Assembly (NCBI GenBank): GCA_964502095.1
Contig: CAZCUF010000001.1
Span: 310,001-374,000, forward strand
DNA: 64,000 nucleotides
Direction: 5' to 3'
Source: JACPVF01 sp964502095
Lineage (GTDB): Bacteria; Chloroflexota; Anaerolineae; Anaerolineales; Villigracilaceae
The position numbers were made by a program, and so were the translations under genes. Below, piece by piece: positions 42,264-50,853 of this stretch (within the stretch, counting starts at the first letter, position 1; each line of letters starts with the position of its first letter). The notes under the pieces are model-generated. The model was not told the DNA's origin. It was given only the letters and a program-made list of their open reading frames with translations, and searched no databases.

Positions 42264-43817
42264 TTAGGAAGACTGCGGCGGGTTTTCCTCCGGGTGCACA
42301 CCTGCCATGAGCAGGCCTAATCTTTCGGGCGTAGCCAATTCGCACGGGACGATATCCATGATGCGGCCTTCATAAATGACCGCGATGCGGTCGGAAAGCG
42401 CCAGTATCTCGTCAAGGTCTTCCGAGATCAGCAGGATGGCCGTGCCCGCTTCGCGCTGTGCCAACAGGCGCTGATGGATGTATTCGGTCGCGCCGATATC
42501 CACACCGCGCGTAGGCTGTGCGGCGATCAGCACCGCCGGATGACGCGACAGCTCGCGCGCCATGATCAATTTTTGAATGTTGCCGCCCGAAAGGTTCTTC
42601 AGCGGCGTGTCGAGATTGGGAGTTTTGACCGTATACTCTTTCACCAAATCCTTGGCGTGCGCGGCCATGTGGGAAAAATCCAGAAAGATGCCGTGCGCAT
42701 ATTGCGGCGCGGCGTGATCGTGCAAATAGATGTTTTCCTCGACGGAGAATTCGCGAATGGCGCCATCGCGCATGCGCTCCTCGGGGATATAGGCCATGCC
42801 CGCGTCCACGCGTTGATTCAAAGTGGCCGAGGTGATGTCGTTCGCGCCGATGGTCACCTTTCCAGTGATCGCTTTGCGCATGCCCGCCAAACATTCCGCC
42901 AATTCGCGCTGACCGTTGCCCGATACACCGGCCAGCCCGAGAATTTCGCCGGAGTGGATTTCAAGATCGAGCGCGTGCAGAGCTTCTGTGCCGCGGTCGC
43001 CCATCGCGCTCAGCCCCTCGACCTTCAAACTGACCGGCCCGGGCTTGCGCGGCCGCGCCTCCAGTTGTTTCAACTCACGCCCAACCATCATCTTAACCAG
43101 TTCATCGCGCGTGACCTCGCGCGTGAGGCGCGTGCCGATCACGCGGCCATCGCGCAGGACAGTCACGCGACTGCTGATGTCCATCACTTCATGTAACTTA
43201 TGCGAGATGAAGACCAGGGCATGTCCCTCGCCAACCATGCGCTGTAACGTGGCAAACAGATCCTTCACTTCCTGAGGCGTAAGGACCGCGGTAGGCTCGT
43301 CGAGGATGATCAGGCTCGCGCCGCGATACAACGCTTTCATGATCTCCACGCGCTGTTGCTCCCCCACCGACAACTGCCACACATACGCCTGCGGATCCAC
43401 TTTCAGGCCGTAGGCTTCGGAAAGCTCCTGAATCCGTTTGGTCACTTTATCGAGATCGATCAGCGGTTCGCGCGAAGAGCGCAATCCCAGCGCGACGTTC
43501 TGGGCAACCGTCAATGTGGGAACCAGCATGAAGTGTTGATGGATCATTCCGATTCCCGCCCGAATCGCATCAGCCGGTGAACGGAACACATACGGTTTTC
43601 CATCGATCAGAATCTCGCCCTCATCCGGCTGGTACAGTCCATACAATTGCCGCATCAACGTGCTCTTTCCAGCGCCGTTCTCGCCGAGCAACGCAAGCGT
43701 TTCGCCGGCATGCACATCCAGAGATACTTTATTGTTCGCCAACACGCCGGGGAATCGTTTGACGATGTTCCGCATTTCGACATGCTGGATGCGTCGAGTG
43801 GATTGCGTTTCAGGCAT
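42264..43817 (-). CDS. BMP-type ABC importer 1, double ATPase
   Basis: A 517-residue protein with two fused ABC domains, typical of nucleoside/ribose-type importers. First domain: Walker A 'GENGAGKST', signature 'LSVGEQQRVE', Walker B 'LIILDEPTAVL'. Second domain: degenerate Walker A 'GVSGNGQREL' but good signature 'LSGGNIQK', so one canonical site. Start 43817 (CTGGAG eight bases upstream). It lies between its binding protein and the xanthine dehydrogenase genes, which argues for a purine nucleoside or base as substrate. Confidence 0.9.
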   Translation of the reverse strand: MPETQSTRRIQHVEMRNIVKRFPGVLANNKVSLDVHAGETLALLGENGAGKSTLMRQLYGLYQPDEGEILIDGKPYVFRSPADAIRAGIGMIHQHFMLVPTLTVAQNVALGLRSSREPLIDLDKVTKRIQELSEAYGLKVDPQAYVWQLSVGEQQRVEIMKALYRGASLIILDEPTAVLTPQEVKDLFATLQRMVGEGHALVFISHKLHEVMDISSRVTVLRDGRVIGTRLTREVTRDELVKMMVGRELKQLEARPRKPGPVSLKVEGLSAMGDRGTEALHALDLEIHSGEILGLAGVSGNGQRELAECLAGMRKAITGKVTIGANDITSATLNQRVDAGMAYIPEERMRDGAIREFSVEENIYLHDHAAPQYAHGIFLDFSHMAAHAKDLVKEYTVKTPNLDTPLKNLSGGNIQKLIMARELSRHPAVLIAAQPTRGVDIGATEYIHQRLLAQREAGTAILLISEDLDEILALSDRIAVIYEGRIMDIVPCELATPERLGLLMAGVHPEENPPQSS

Positions 43818-43843
43818 AAGATTCACTCCAGAGTACAACAGCG

Positions 43844-43879
43844 ATTCTCTCTCCTGCAGAAGACTGCAGGAGAGAGAAT
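43844..43879. repeat. Perfect hairpin between binding-protein and ATPase genes (importer 1)
   Basis: 16-base-pair stem ATTCTCTCTCCTGCAG / CTGCAGGAGAGAGAAT with loop AAGA, starting 17 bases after the stop of the binding-protein gene on the reverse strand. No U run follows. It could slow 3' decay or partly stop transcription, so that the binding protein is made in excess over the ATPase. Confidence 0.7.
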
Positions 43880-43895
43880 GAGAAGCACAAGCAGG

Positions 43896-44891
43896 TTACG
43901 GATTGACAGTAATCGAGCCGTCTTGAATTCCTTTAATAGCGGCATCGCCCGCGGCTTTTACATCCGCAGGGAGGGCATAGCCGGAATTATACGAAATCTT
44001 GAGGCCGTTATTCGCGAGCGTCAGAGTGTACACACTGCCGCCCAGCGTGCCAGCTTCGTGCTTGCTGATCATGTCTTTCACCATGGCCGTCCAGTCATAG
44101 ACCTGGCTGGCAACAACGAGGCTGGGCGCGAGGGAGGCCTGATCGGCCTGCGTTCCAAACCACAGAACATTGCCCGCATCCTTGGCCGCGCCGATCGAGC
44201 CGACGACAGACTGCGAGGAGCCGGTGAGGATATCCGCGCCAGCCTGAATGTGAGTCTTGGCCGCGGCGGTCATCAGCGCTACATCGGAGAATGAGCCGGT
44301 CCAGGTTTTGGAAACTTTGATGTTCGGATCAACCGAGGTTACGCCCTGCACAAAGCCGTCAATGTATGTTTTGGCATCGCCCACTTCCACGGGGCCCGTT
44401 ACGCCGATGATCTTGCTCTTGGTGAGTTTGGCGGCCATCACGCCGTTCACATATCCGCCCTGTTCTGCGGCGGCAGTGTAGGCGTACACGTTCGGCATGC
44501 CGAAGGTGTTGACATCCGTTCCCCAGGCAAAGGTGGTCTTGGGGAAGTCCGGGGCAACATCCTGAACCGAGGAGCCGTACTGTGAACCGTGCGCGATCAC
44601 AATATCATAGCCCTTGCTGGCGTAATCGCGGATCGCCGCAGTAGCGTCTGGAACATTAAACAGGTTATCCGTATAGACGATCTCCATGGCGGAGGGGCCG
44701 CCCATATCCTTCTGCACCGATTGTAATGCGACCCACATAGACTGGCTGAAGGCCGCATCGTTCGTAGCGCTCGGCATGATCACCGCGATACGAATCTGCT
44801 TGGCGGTCGACGGAGCGGCCGCGGGCGCGCAAGAGACCACCAACATGGCAATCAGCAGAAGACCCACCAACAACATGCTCTTTCGTTTCAT
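43896..44891 (-). CDS. BMP-family substrate-binding lipoprotein 1
   Basis: A 331-residue lipoprotein of the Bmp/PnrA family that captures nucleosides or related ligands. Signal segment 1-20 and lipobox 'LVVSC' with Cys21. The two-lobe fold is shown by 'IRIAVIMPSATNDAAFSQSMW' at the start of the mature part and 'GADILTGSSQSVVGSIGAAKDAG' in the middle. SD AGGAGGAA before the ATG. Unlike most such operons, the permease genes come first and this gene lies between them and the ATPase. Confidence 0.88.
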   Translation of the reverse strand: MKRKSMLLVGLLLIAMLVVSCAPAAAPSTAKQIRIAVIMPSATNDAAFSQSMWVALQSVQKDMGGPSAMEIVYTDNLFNVPDATAAIRDYASKGYDIVIAHGSQYGSSVQDVAPDFPKTTFAWGTDVNTFGMPNVYAYTAAAEQGGYVNGVMAAKLTKSKIIGVTGPVEVGDAKTYIDGFVQGVTSVDPNIKVSKTWTGSFSDVALMTAAAKTHIQAGADILTGSSQSVVGSIGAAKDAGNVLWFGTQADQASLAPSLVVASQVYDWTAMVKDMISKHEAGTLGGSVYTLTLANNGLKISYNSGYALPADVKAAGDAAIKGIQDGSITVNP

Positions 44892-44993
44892 TTCTTCCTC
44901 CTAGAAGAATTTTGAGTGTTGGCTGATTTGATTCAGCCGGGACCGGGTACAGCGCACTTTCAGGTTTTTGTTCGGCCTCCTTCTCGATCTAAA

Positions 44994-45926
44994 TTAGCTT
45001 TCTCCCCGTTCGAATGGCTTGTTCAACGCCGCGGGTTGACGCGTGCGATTGACGCTGACGGTTAATGCCGCGATAGTCAATAAATACGGAAGCATTACGG
45101 CCACATCCGACGGAATCTTGACTCCCAAAACCTGCATCCATAATTGAATGGAATTGACAATGCTGAACAACAGCGCGCCGCCCATCACTCCCCACGGGTT
45201 CCATCCGCCGAAATAAACCAAAGCCACCGCGATAAAGCCCTGTCCAGCCGTCAAATTATCCTGGAACAAATTTACCAGAGCGATCGATAACGACGCGCCG
45301 GCGATTCCCGCCAGGACCGAACCCAGGCATACGCTGAAATAACGAATTCCGTCAACGCTGATACCGAGCGAATCCGCCGCCGCCGGGTTCTGACCGACCG
45401 ACTTGATCTTCAATCCGAGCGTTGTTTTCTCCAACACCCACCAGGCGATAGGCACAAGCAGGAACGCGGCATAGACGGGAATACTGTGATCGAACAAAAT
45501 GGGGCCGATCACAGGAATATTTCCCAGCACTGGAATTTTGACCGGTTGAAATCCGTCAATGGTCTTGACGGTTCCGATCGTGGTCTTGAACAACAGGCTG
45601 GACATGCCCAACCCAAACATATATAAGCCGATGCCGCTGATGCCCTGCTCGGCTTTCAATGTGACGCTGATGAACGACATCAATAATCCCAGCACCAGGC
45701 CAATCAGAATGGCCGCCAACATACCCAGCCATAAATTACCGGTATTCAAGGCAACGTAAAAGGCGCCATAGGCGCTCAACAACATGACGCCATCCACGCC
45801 CAGGTTGATCACGCCGGAGGTTTGTGCAAATGTTTCGCCGATCGCGGCATACAAAAAGGGAGTTGCCAGACGAATCATCGAGATCAGAATACCGCCGATT
45901 ACGCTGGAAGAAACGATATCGTTCAT
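44994..45926 (-). CDS. BMP-type ABC importer 1, permease B
   Basis: A 310-residue BPD_transp_2-family permease with about eight to nine helices and the typical 'IAVALVYFGGWNPWGVMGGALLFS' EAA-like loop. The ATG at 45926 has GAGGAGG and overlaps the stop of permease A by 4 bases; the frame extends 20 codons upstream inside that gene. A 102-base gap with a small GGCTGA / TCAGCC hairpin separates it from the binding-protein gene. Confidence 0.88.
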   Translation of the reverse strand: MNDIVSSSVIGGILISMIRLATPFLYAAIGETFAQTSGVINLGVDGVMLLSAYGAFYVALNTGNLWLGMLAAILIGLVLGLLMSFISVTLKAEQGISGIGLYMFGLGMSSLLFKTTIGTVKTIDGFQPVKIPVLGNIPVIGPILFDHSIPVYAAFLLVPIAWWVLEKTTLGLKIKSVGQNPAAADSLGISVDGIRYFSVCLGSVLAGIAGASLSIALVNLFQDNLTAGQGFIAVALVYFGGWNPWGVMGGALLFSIVNSIQLWMQVLGVKIPSDVAVMLPYLLTIAALTVSVNRTRQPAALNKPFERGES

Positions 45927-47053
45927 GACGATTCCTCCTCGCCGCGCGCACTCATCCTGTGGCGCGCTTCCCATTGCCGCGCCCATAATGCCGAGCCGGA
46001 GACAAACAACACGACCAAACCAAGAATGGCGTTGATCAGAGCCGACGGCACCTGAACGGCTCTCTGCATTTGATTCGCGCCCACCAGAAGGCCTCCAAAC
46101 AAAACCGAGGCGGGGATGAGCCCCAGCGGATGCAAACTGCCAAGCAGGGCGGCCACAATTCCGGTAAAGCCATAGCCGCCGGTAACTCCGTCCAGCAAAC
46201 GATGCTGGACTCCCATCACTTCGATGGCGCCCGCCAGGCCCGCGAAGCCGCCTGCCAGGGTGAGAGATAAAGCCTGATAAAACGGAACGTTGATTCCGGC
46301 GTAGCGCGAAGCGTCCGGATTAAAACCGACGGCGCGGATTCGATATCCGATGGTCGTCCGCCATAAAAAGAAGTACACCAGGATCGCCAATAGAACTGCC
46401 AGAATCGCGCCGGCGTGGAGCAGTGTTTGCGGAATTAAACGCGGCAACCAGGCTTGTTGAGGAAGCCGCGCGGATTGTGCGAGGAACGTGCCGGAAGCGA
46501 CTGCGGCCGGGTCCATCAACGGGCCGCGCAACAGGAGATACATCAATTGCTGGCCGATGGAGTTCATCATGATGGTGCTCAAAATTTCATTCACGTTCAA
46601 GCGCGCTTTCAAAATGCCCGGTACAAATCCCCAAAACGCGCCCGCAATGAAGCCCGCGATCAATGTAAAGGGAATCAACAGCGGGCCGGACCAATGACTG
46701 AAAGTCAGCGGAAGCCATGTGCCCACGATGGCGCCTACAATGATCTGCCCTTCCCCACCGATATTGATCACATTGGCGCGAAACGCGATGCAGATGCCAA
46801 GTCCCACCAACAACAACGGAGTTGCTTTTACCAGAGACTGCGTAATCCCCGAAACACTGCCCACCGCGCCATTGACCAACGCGCCGTACGCGGCGATGGG
46901 GTTGGCTTTTAAAACGATCAGCATGACGGCGCCGATCAGAAGGGCAACCAACACACCGGCAAGCGGCAGTAAAATATTAAGTACGATATTCACCCAATTG
47001 AAAACCGGCTTACTGTGAGGGGCTGAAGCACTGGCAACTTTCCTAGCTGGCAT
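45923..47053 (-). CDS. BMP-type ABC importer 1, permease A
   Basis: A 376-residue permease, first gene of the importer-1/xanthine dehydrogenase cluster. About nine helices; the 'GFTGIVAALLGSLHPLGLIPASVLFGG' cytoplasmic loop contacts the ATPase. N-terminal cytoplasmic stretch of 20 residues before the first helix. SD CGGAGA before the ATG. The 181-base gap upstream (47054-47234) contains no clear operator or gene, and I could not place its promoter with confidence. Confidence 0.88.
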   Translation of the reverse strand: MPARKVASASAPHSKPVFNWVNIVLNILLPLAGVLVALLIGAVMLIVLKANPIAAYGALVNGAVGSVSGITQSLVKATPLLLVGLGICIAFRANVINIGGEGQIIVGAIVGTWLPLTFSHWSGPLLIPFTLIAGFIAGAFWGFVPGILKARLNVNEILSTIMMNSIGQQLMYLLLRGPLMDPAAVASGTFLAQSARLPQQAWLPRLIPQTLLHAGAILAVLLAILVYFFLWRTTIGYRIRAVGFNPDASRYAGINVPFYQALSLTLAGGFAGLAGAIEVMGVQHRLLDGVTGGYGFTGIVAALLGSLHPLGLIPASVLFGGLLVGANQMQRAVQVPSALINAILGLVVLFVSGSALWARQWEARHRMSARGEEESS

Positions 47054-47234
47054 ACTTAAATCTCCGATGCAATTGAAATATCACCAACTTCAATGAATCC
47101 TGAATGCGTGTACCTGCTTCATCCGCCAGCGCATGAAGATTCGTGGAACAGTGAATCGCGCACGAAAACAGGCAGGTTGCCTTGCTTATCGAAAAATCGA
47201 GAATACCGGTAAAAAGTCTTTCAGTTTATCAAAA

Positions 47235-48227
47235 TCACTCGGACTCGAACGGCACGCCCAGCGAAGTGGGAGGAGAGGCGCGCAACGTTCGTAATAAGCG
47301 CGCCACAACCCGCCGCGGGCGTTCGGGCATGGCCGCCAAAGCGCGCGCTACCCATTCCGCATCGCTGATGTTGACAAGCAGTAGAGTCAGAATCATCAAA
47401 GGGAACGGGGCAACTTGAAGCACCTGCGAGGGAATCCCGGGCAATTTAGGCTGGAGCACAAGGCCCAGCCACTGCAACAAGGCGAACAGATATACGCCGA
47501 ATGCGCCACGCAGTGGATTCCATCCGCCAAAAATAGTGATCGCCAGCGCGATCCAGCCAATGCCGTCCAATCCGGTCTGTGTGCCCATCCAGCCGGGTTT
47601 GACGTTCAACGTATATGCCGGGCCGGCCAGCCCAACGATCCCGCCGCCGACAATCGTATAAATATAGCGCAAGCGATTCACGTTGGCGCCGCGCACAAAG
47701 GCGGCCGCGGGACGTTCGCCAATTCCCTGCAACATCAAACCGGGCCGCGTACGGAAAATCCATAACCAGGCCAGGATAATGATCGCATAACTGCAATAGG
47801 TGGCAACGTCAAGCCGAAAAAACAACGGGCCAAGGATCGGAATATCTTTCAGGAAAGGAATCGGCCAGGCAGAAAGCGTTGGCCCGGGCGTGTTCATGAA
47901 CGGCACGCCAACAAGATAGGCCAGATCGCGCCCCACCAGCGCCAGCACAAAACCGACTGCCACTTGCGATTGATGCAACGTGATACTGCTGAAAGCCACG
48001 ATAAACGCTATGAGGGCGCCGATCAACACGCCGGCTAGAAACCCAAGCGCGATGCTCTTCGTCAGATATGTGACGGCAAAGCCGCCCATCGCCGAAAGCA
48101 GGACCGTTCCATTCAGCGAAAGGTTGATAATGCCAGCGCGTTCGGTAATCGTCTCGCCGATCACCGCGAACAGCACGGGCGCGGCGGCCGCGATAACCCC
48201 AGCCAACCCGATCAGAGTCGCATCCAT
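47235..48227 (-). CDS. BMP-type ABC importer 2, permease B
   Basis: A 330-residue BPD_transp_2 permease, last gene of importer 2. Helices are spread along residues 5-300, with 'GIGWIALAITIFGGWNPLRGAFG' as the conserved loop. A GGAGGA ribosome site precedes the ATG. It is a counterpart of the permease at 44994-45926 but too diverged for a recent duplicate; the pairs more likely have different substrates or arose early. Confidence 0.87.
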   Translation of the reverse strand: MDATLIGLAGVIAAAAPVLFAVIGETITERAGIINLSLNGTVLLSAMGGFAVTYLTKSIALGFLAGVLIGALIAFIVAFSSITLHQSQVAVGFVLALVGRDLAYLVGVPFMNTPGPTLSAWPIPFLKDIPILGPLFFRLDVATYCSYAIIILAWLWIFRTRPGLMLQGIGERPAAAFVRGANVNRLRYIYTIVGGGIVGLAGPAYTLNVKPGWMGTQTGLDGIGWIALAITIFGGWNPLRGAFGVYLFALLQWLGLVLQPKLPGIPSQVLQVAPFPLMILTLLLVNISDAEWVARALAAMPERPRRVVARLLRTLRASPPTSLGVPFESE

Positions 48228-48228
48228 G

Positions 48229-49266
48229 CTAGGTCCTCCTCAAAAATCGTTCACGCACACCCTGCCCCAGCAGAACGAACAACACTAATAAATCCTGCAG
48301 AACGCCCGCAAAGGAAGAGCCCATCTTATAAACAATTTGCAATTGGACACTGCCCACATTCAATGCCGCGAAGAAAAATGCAATGGGAATCACCCAGATC
48401 GCCTGATAATCGATCAGCATCGCCACCAGCAGACCGAGAAAGCCAAATCCGTTCGAGATATTGGGCAACAGCCGATGATAGACCGCCAGCACCTGAATTG
48501 CACCAGCCAGCCCCACCAACGCGCCGCACAACAGGAAAGAGAACATGCTGTACTGCCAGGTGGGGATTCCCAGCGAGAACGCGGCTTTCATGTTTTTGCC
48601 GACAGCTTTCAACTTCAACCCAAAGTACGTGCCGCGTAACAGGAAGTAAACCAGAATCACCGCCAGAATCGAAAGCCCGAGTCCCCATGGGCTTAATCCG
48701 GTATTCGAAACCGTGGGCAACCACAACTTTTCATCGAAAGGCTGTGTGCCGGACATCGATCCCACACCGGGCCGCTTCCATGGGCCGAAGACCAGATAAA
48801 TCGTCAGCGCGGTCGCAACGAAATTGAGTCCCAGTCCGCCGAAGATCTCATTCACGCCGCCGAATGTTTTCAATACGCCCGCCAGCCCGCCCCATAACGC
48901 GCCGCCGATGATTCCAAACAAAATGCCTAAAATAATGATCAGGGCCGGCGGCACATTCGTATCCTGAAGCAGGCGCAGGATCCACGTGGTAAAGATGGAG
49001 CCCAGAACCATCTGTCCTTCCACGCCGATATTCCACAACCCGGCGGAAAAAGTGATCAATACACCGGCAGTCGTCAACAACAAGGGTGACCACGAGATCA
49101 GAACGGCAATCAGGTTATTTTGGGAACCGAGGGCGCCGCTCAAAATGCTTCCATACGCCGCCAAGGGCGGCGTATCTGCGGCAACCAGAATGAGCGTGGT
49201 GACCAACAGGGACAGAATCAGTGCGCCGGCCTGAAAACCGATATTGACCCAAATATTCTTTCTCAT
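48229..49266 (-). CDS. BMP-type ABC importer 2, permease A
   Basis: A 345-residue permease of the same family, with about nine helices and the loop 'GFGFLGLLVAMLIDYQAIWVIP'. The ATG overlaps the stop of the ATPase gene by 4 bases, and the stop is 1 base from the next permease gene, so all are translationally linked. Confidence 0.87.
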   Translation of the reverse strand: MRKNIWVNIGFQAGALILSLLVTTLILVAADTPPLAAYGSILSGALGSQNNLIAVLISWSPLLLTTAGVLITFSAGLWNIGVEGQMVLGSIFTTWILRLLQDTNVPPALIIILGILFGIIGGALWGGLAGVLKTFGGVNEIFGGLGLNFVATALTIYLVFGPWKRPGVGSMSGTQPFDEKLWLPTVSNTGLSPWGLGLSILAVILVYFLLRGTYFGLKLKAVGKNMKAAFSLGIPTWQYSMFSFLLCGALVGLAGAIQVLAVYHRLLPNISNGFGFLGLLVAMLIDYQAIWVIPIAFFFAALNVGSVQLQIVYKMGSSFAGVLQDLLVLFVLLGQGVRERFLRRT

Positions 49267-50753
49267 TTGGCATCTCCCGGCGCGAGATCGTTCCAGCCTA
49301 TTCCGCCGATCAACTGCCCCAGTTTTTCTGTTGTCAACGAAGCGGCATTCAGGGGAGGAGTGGCTTTGCCGCTAAAGAACACGACCACGCGATCGCTATA
49401 TTGAAGAATCTCCTCCAGGTCTGAAGAAATGAACACCAGCGCTGTGCCCTGCTTACAGCGTTCTTTAAGTTTGCCCCAGATATAAATCGCCGACTCGATA
49501 TCCAGCCCACGCGTGGGATGCTCCAATAAAATCAGCGAAAGGGGAGTCCGCAACAGGGCCAGGAGCGCGCGCTGTTGATTTCCTCCCGAAAGCGATTCAA
49601 CGGTGCTGGTTGGCGTGCCGCGAATATTGAAAGACTGGATGCGCTCCTCCGCCAAGCGAAGCCCTTTGTTGTTATCAATGAGCAAGCCTGAGGTTTCCTC
49701 GGCCAACACAAAATGTTCGATCAATGTCAGGCCGGGCACCAGGCCCTCTTCCATGCGCGCGGCGGGCATAAAGGAAACGCCATCATGTTGAAACGCGTGA
49801 TAGGATTTTCCGGTCATGTCCCGATCTTTTACCAGCACATGCCCATTGACCGGCCGCATTAAACCCGCGCAGGCTCGAATGAACGGCCCCTGTCCACTGC
49901 CCTCCATACCGGCCAGGCCGATCACCTCGCCTGCATGAACTTTCAAATTGATTCCCGAAAGGCGCAGACGCACATCTTCAACAGCCAGACCGCGCAGTTC
50001 AAGAATGGTATCCTTTTTGGCGTATGTCTGCCGTTCGCCCAGCGGCACTTCCTTGCCAAACATCATTTCCACCAGTTTGCCGGCGTTAAAAGGTCTTTTC
50101 ATTCCGCCGATCAATTTTCCCTGACGCAAGACTGCCGCCTGATCGCAAAGTTTTTCCACATCTTCGAGTTTGTGCGAAACAAAGATCACAGTGATGGCTT
50201 GCTTCGGAAATCTCTTTAACGATTCGAAGAGCTTGTCCTTTTGCGCCGCGCTAATGCCGGTGGTCGGTTCATCGAGAATAAAGACCCGCGCGCCCAAACA
50301 CAGCAAGCGGATGATCTCCAACTGTTGACGCTCGCCGACGGTCAGCGAATCGACGTAGCTTTCCGGGTCGAGGGAAAAACCAAAATCCTGGCAGAGCCGG
50401 TTGAAGTCCCGCGTGGCCCCTTTTCGATTCGGGAAGAAACTGCCCGGCATGCCCAGCATGAAATTATCCAAAACGCGCATGGGAGGAAAGTCCAGCGAAT
50501 CCTGATGCAACATTCCTATGCCGAATTTGATGGCGTCCGCAGGCGATTTGATGACGACTTCCTTGTCGTCCAAAAGAATTTGTCCACTATCGGCTTGAAT
50601 AAATCCCGAAAGGATTTTCATGAGCGTGCTTTTGCCCGCTCCGTTTTCTCCCAGGATTCCCTGTATTGTGCCCGAAGGGATATTAAGCACGATGTCATTA
50701 TTGGCATGGACTTTGCCAAAATGTTTTTGGATGTGGCGAAGTTCAACCTTCAT
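49263..50753 (-). CDS. BMP-type ABC importer 2, double ATPase
   Basis: A 496-residue double ABC protein. First domain: 'GENGAGKSTLMK', 'LTVGERQQLEI', 'FILDEPTTGIS'. Second domain: degenerate 'GMEGSGQGPF', signature 'LSGGNQQRALL', and 'LILLEHPTRGLD', in which the usual Asp-Glu of Walker B is Glu-His, so the catalytic Glu of the second site is missing. The start is ATG 50753 with GAGGA; an in-frame TTG at 50759 is less likely. Second gene of the importer-2 operon. Confidence 0.9.
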   Translation of the reverse strand: MKVELRHIQKHFGKVHANNDIVLNIPSGTIQGILGENGAGKSTLMKILSGFIQADSGQILLDDKEVVIKSPADAIKFGIGMLHQDSLDFPPMRVLDNFMLGMPGSFFPNRKGATRDFNRLCQDFGFSLDPESYVDSLTVGERQQLEIIRLLCLGARVFILDEPTTGISAAQKDKLFESLKRFPKQAITVIFVSHKLEDVEKLCDQAAVLRQGKLIGGMKRPFNAGKLVEMMFGKEVPLGERQTYAKKDTILELRGLAVEDVRLRLSGINLKVHAGEVIGLAGMEGSGQGPFIRACAGLMRPVNGHVLVKDRDMTGKSYHAFQHDGVSFMPAARMEEGLVPGLTLIEHFVLAEETSGLLIDNNKGLRLAEERIQSFNIRGTPTSTVESLSGGNQQRALLALLRTPLSLILLEHPTRGLDIESAIYIWGKLKERCKQGTALVFISSDLEEILQYSDRVVVFFSGKATPPLNAASLTTEKLGQLIGGIGWNDLAPGDAK

Positions 50754-50813
50754 GGGCAATCCTCATAGTTCGTCGCTTGTCCCTGATAGAAAGAACAGGA
50801 CATGGCAGGGAAT

Positions 50814-50845
50814 ACGATGGGGGAAGGCAAGCCTTCCCCCATCGT
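50814..50845. repeat. Perfect hairpin between binding-protein and ATPase genes (importer 2)
   Basis: 14-base-pair stem ACGATGGGGGAAGG / CCTTCCCCCATCGT with loop CAAG, 9 bases after the stop of the binding-protein gene. Same place as the hairpin in importer 1 but unrelated sequence; no U run follows. Confidence 0.7.
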
Positions 50846-50853
50846 AAACGGAC

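Noticed and set aside
42474..43196. 240-codon forward frame over the importer-1 ATPase
   Set aside because: Shadow frame; the reverse strand has Walker and signature motifs.
49328..49345. GTTGTC near the end of the importer-2 ATPase gene as a third operator copy
   Set aside because: Lies inside the coding region and lacks the second half of the palindrome.
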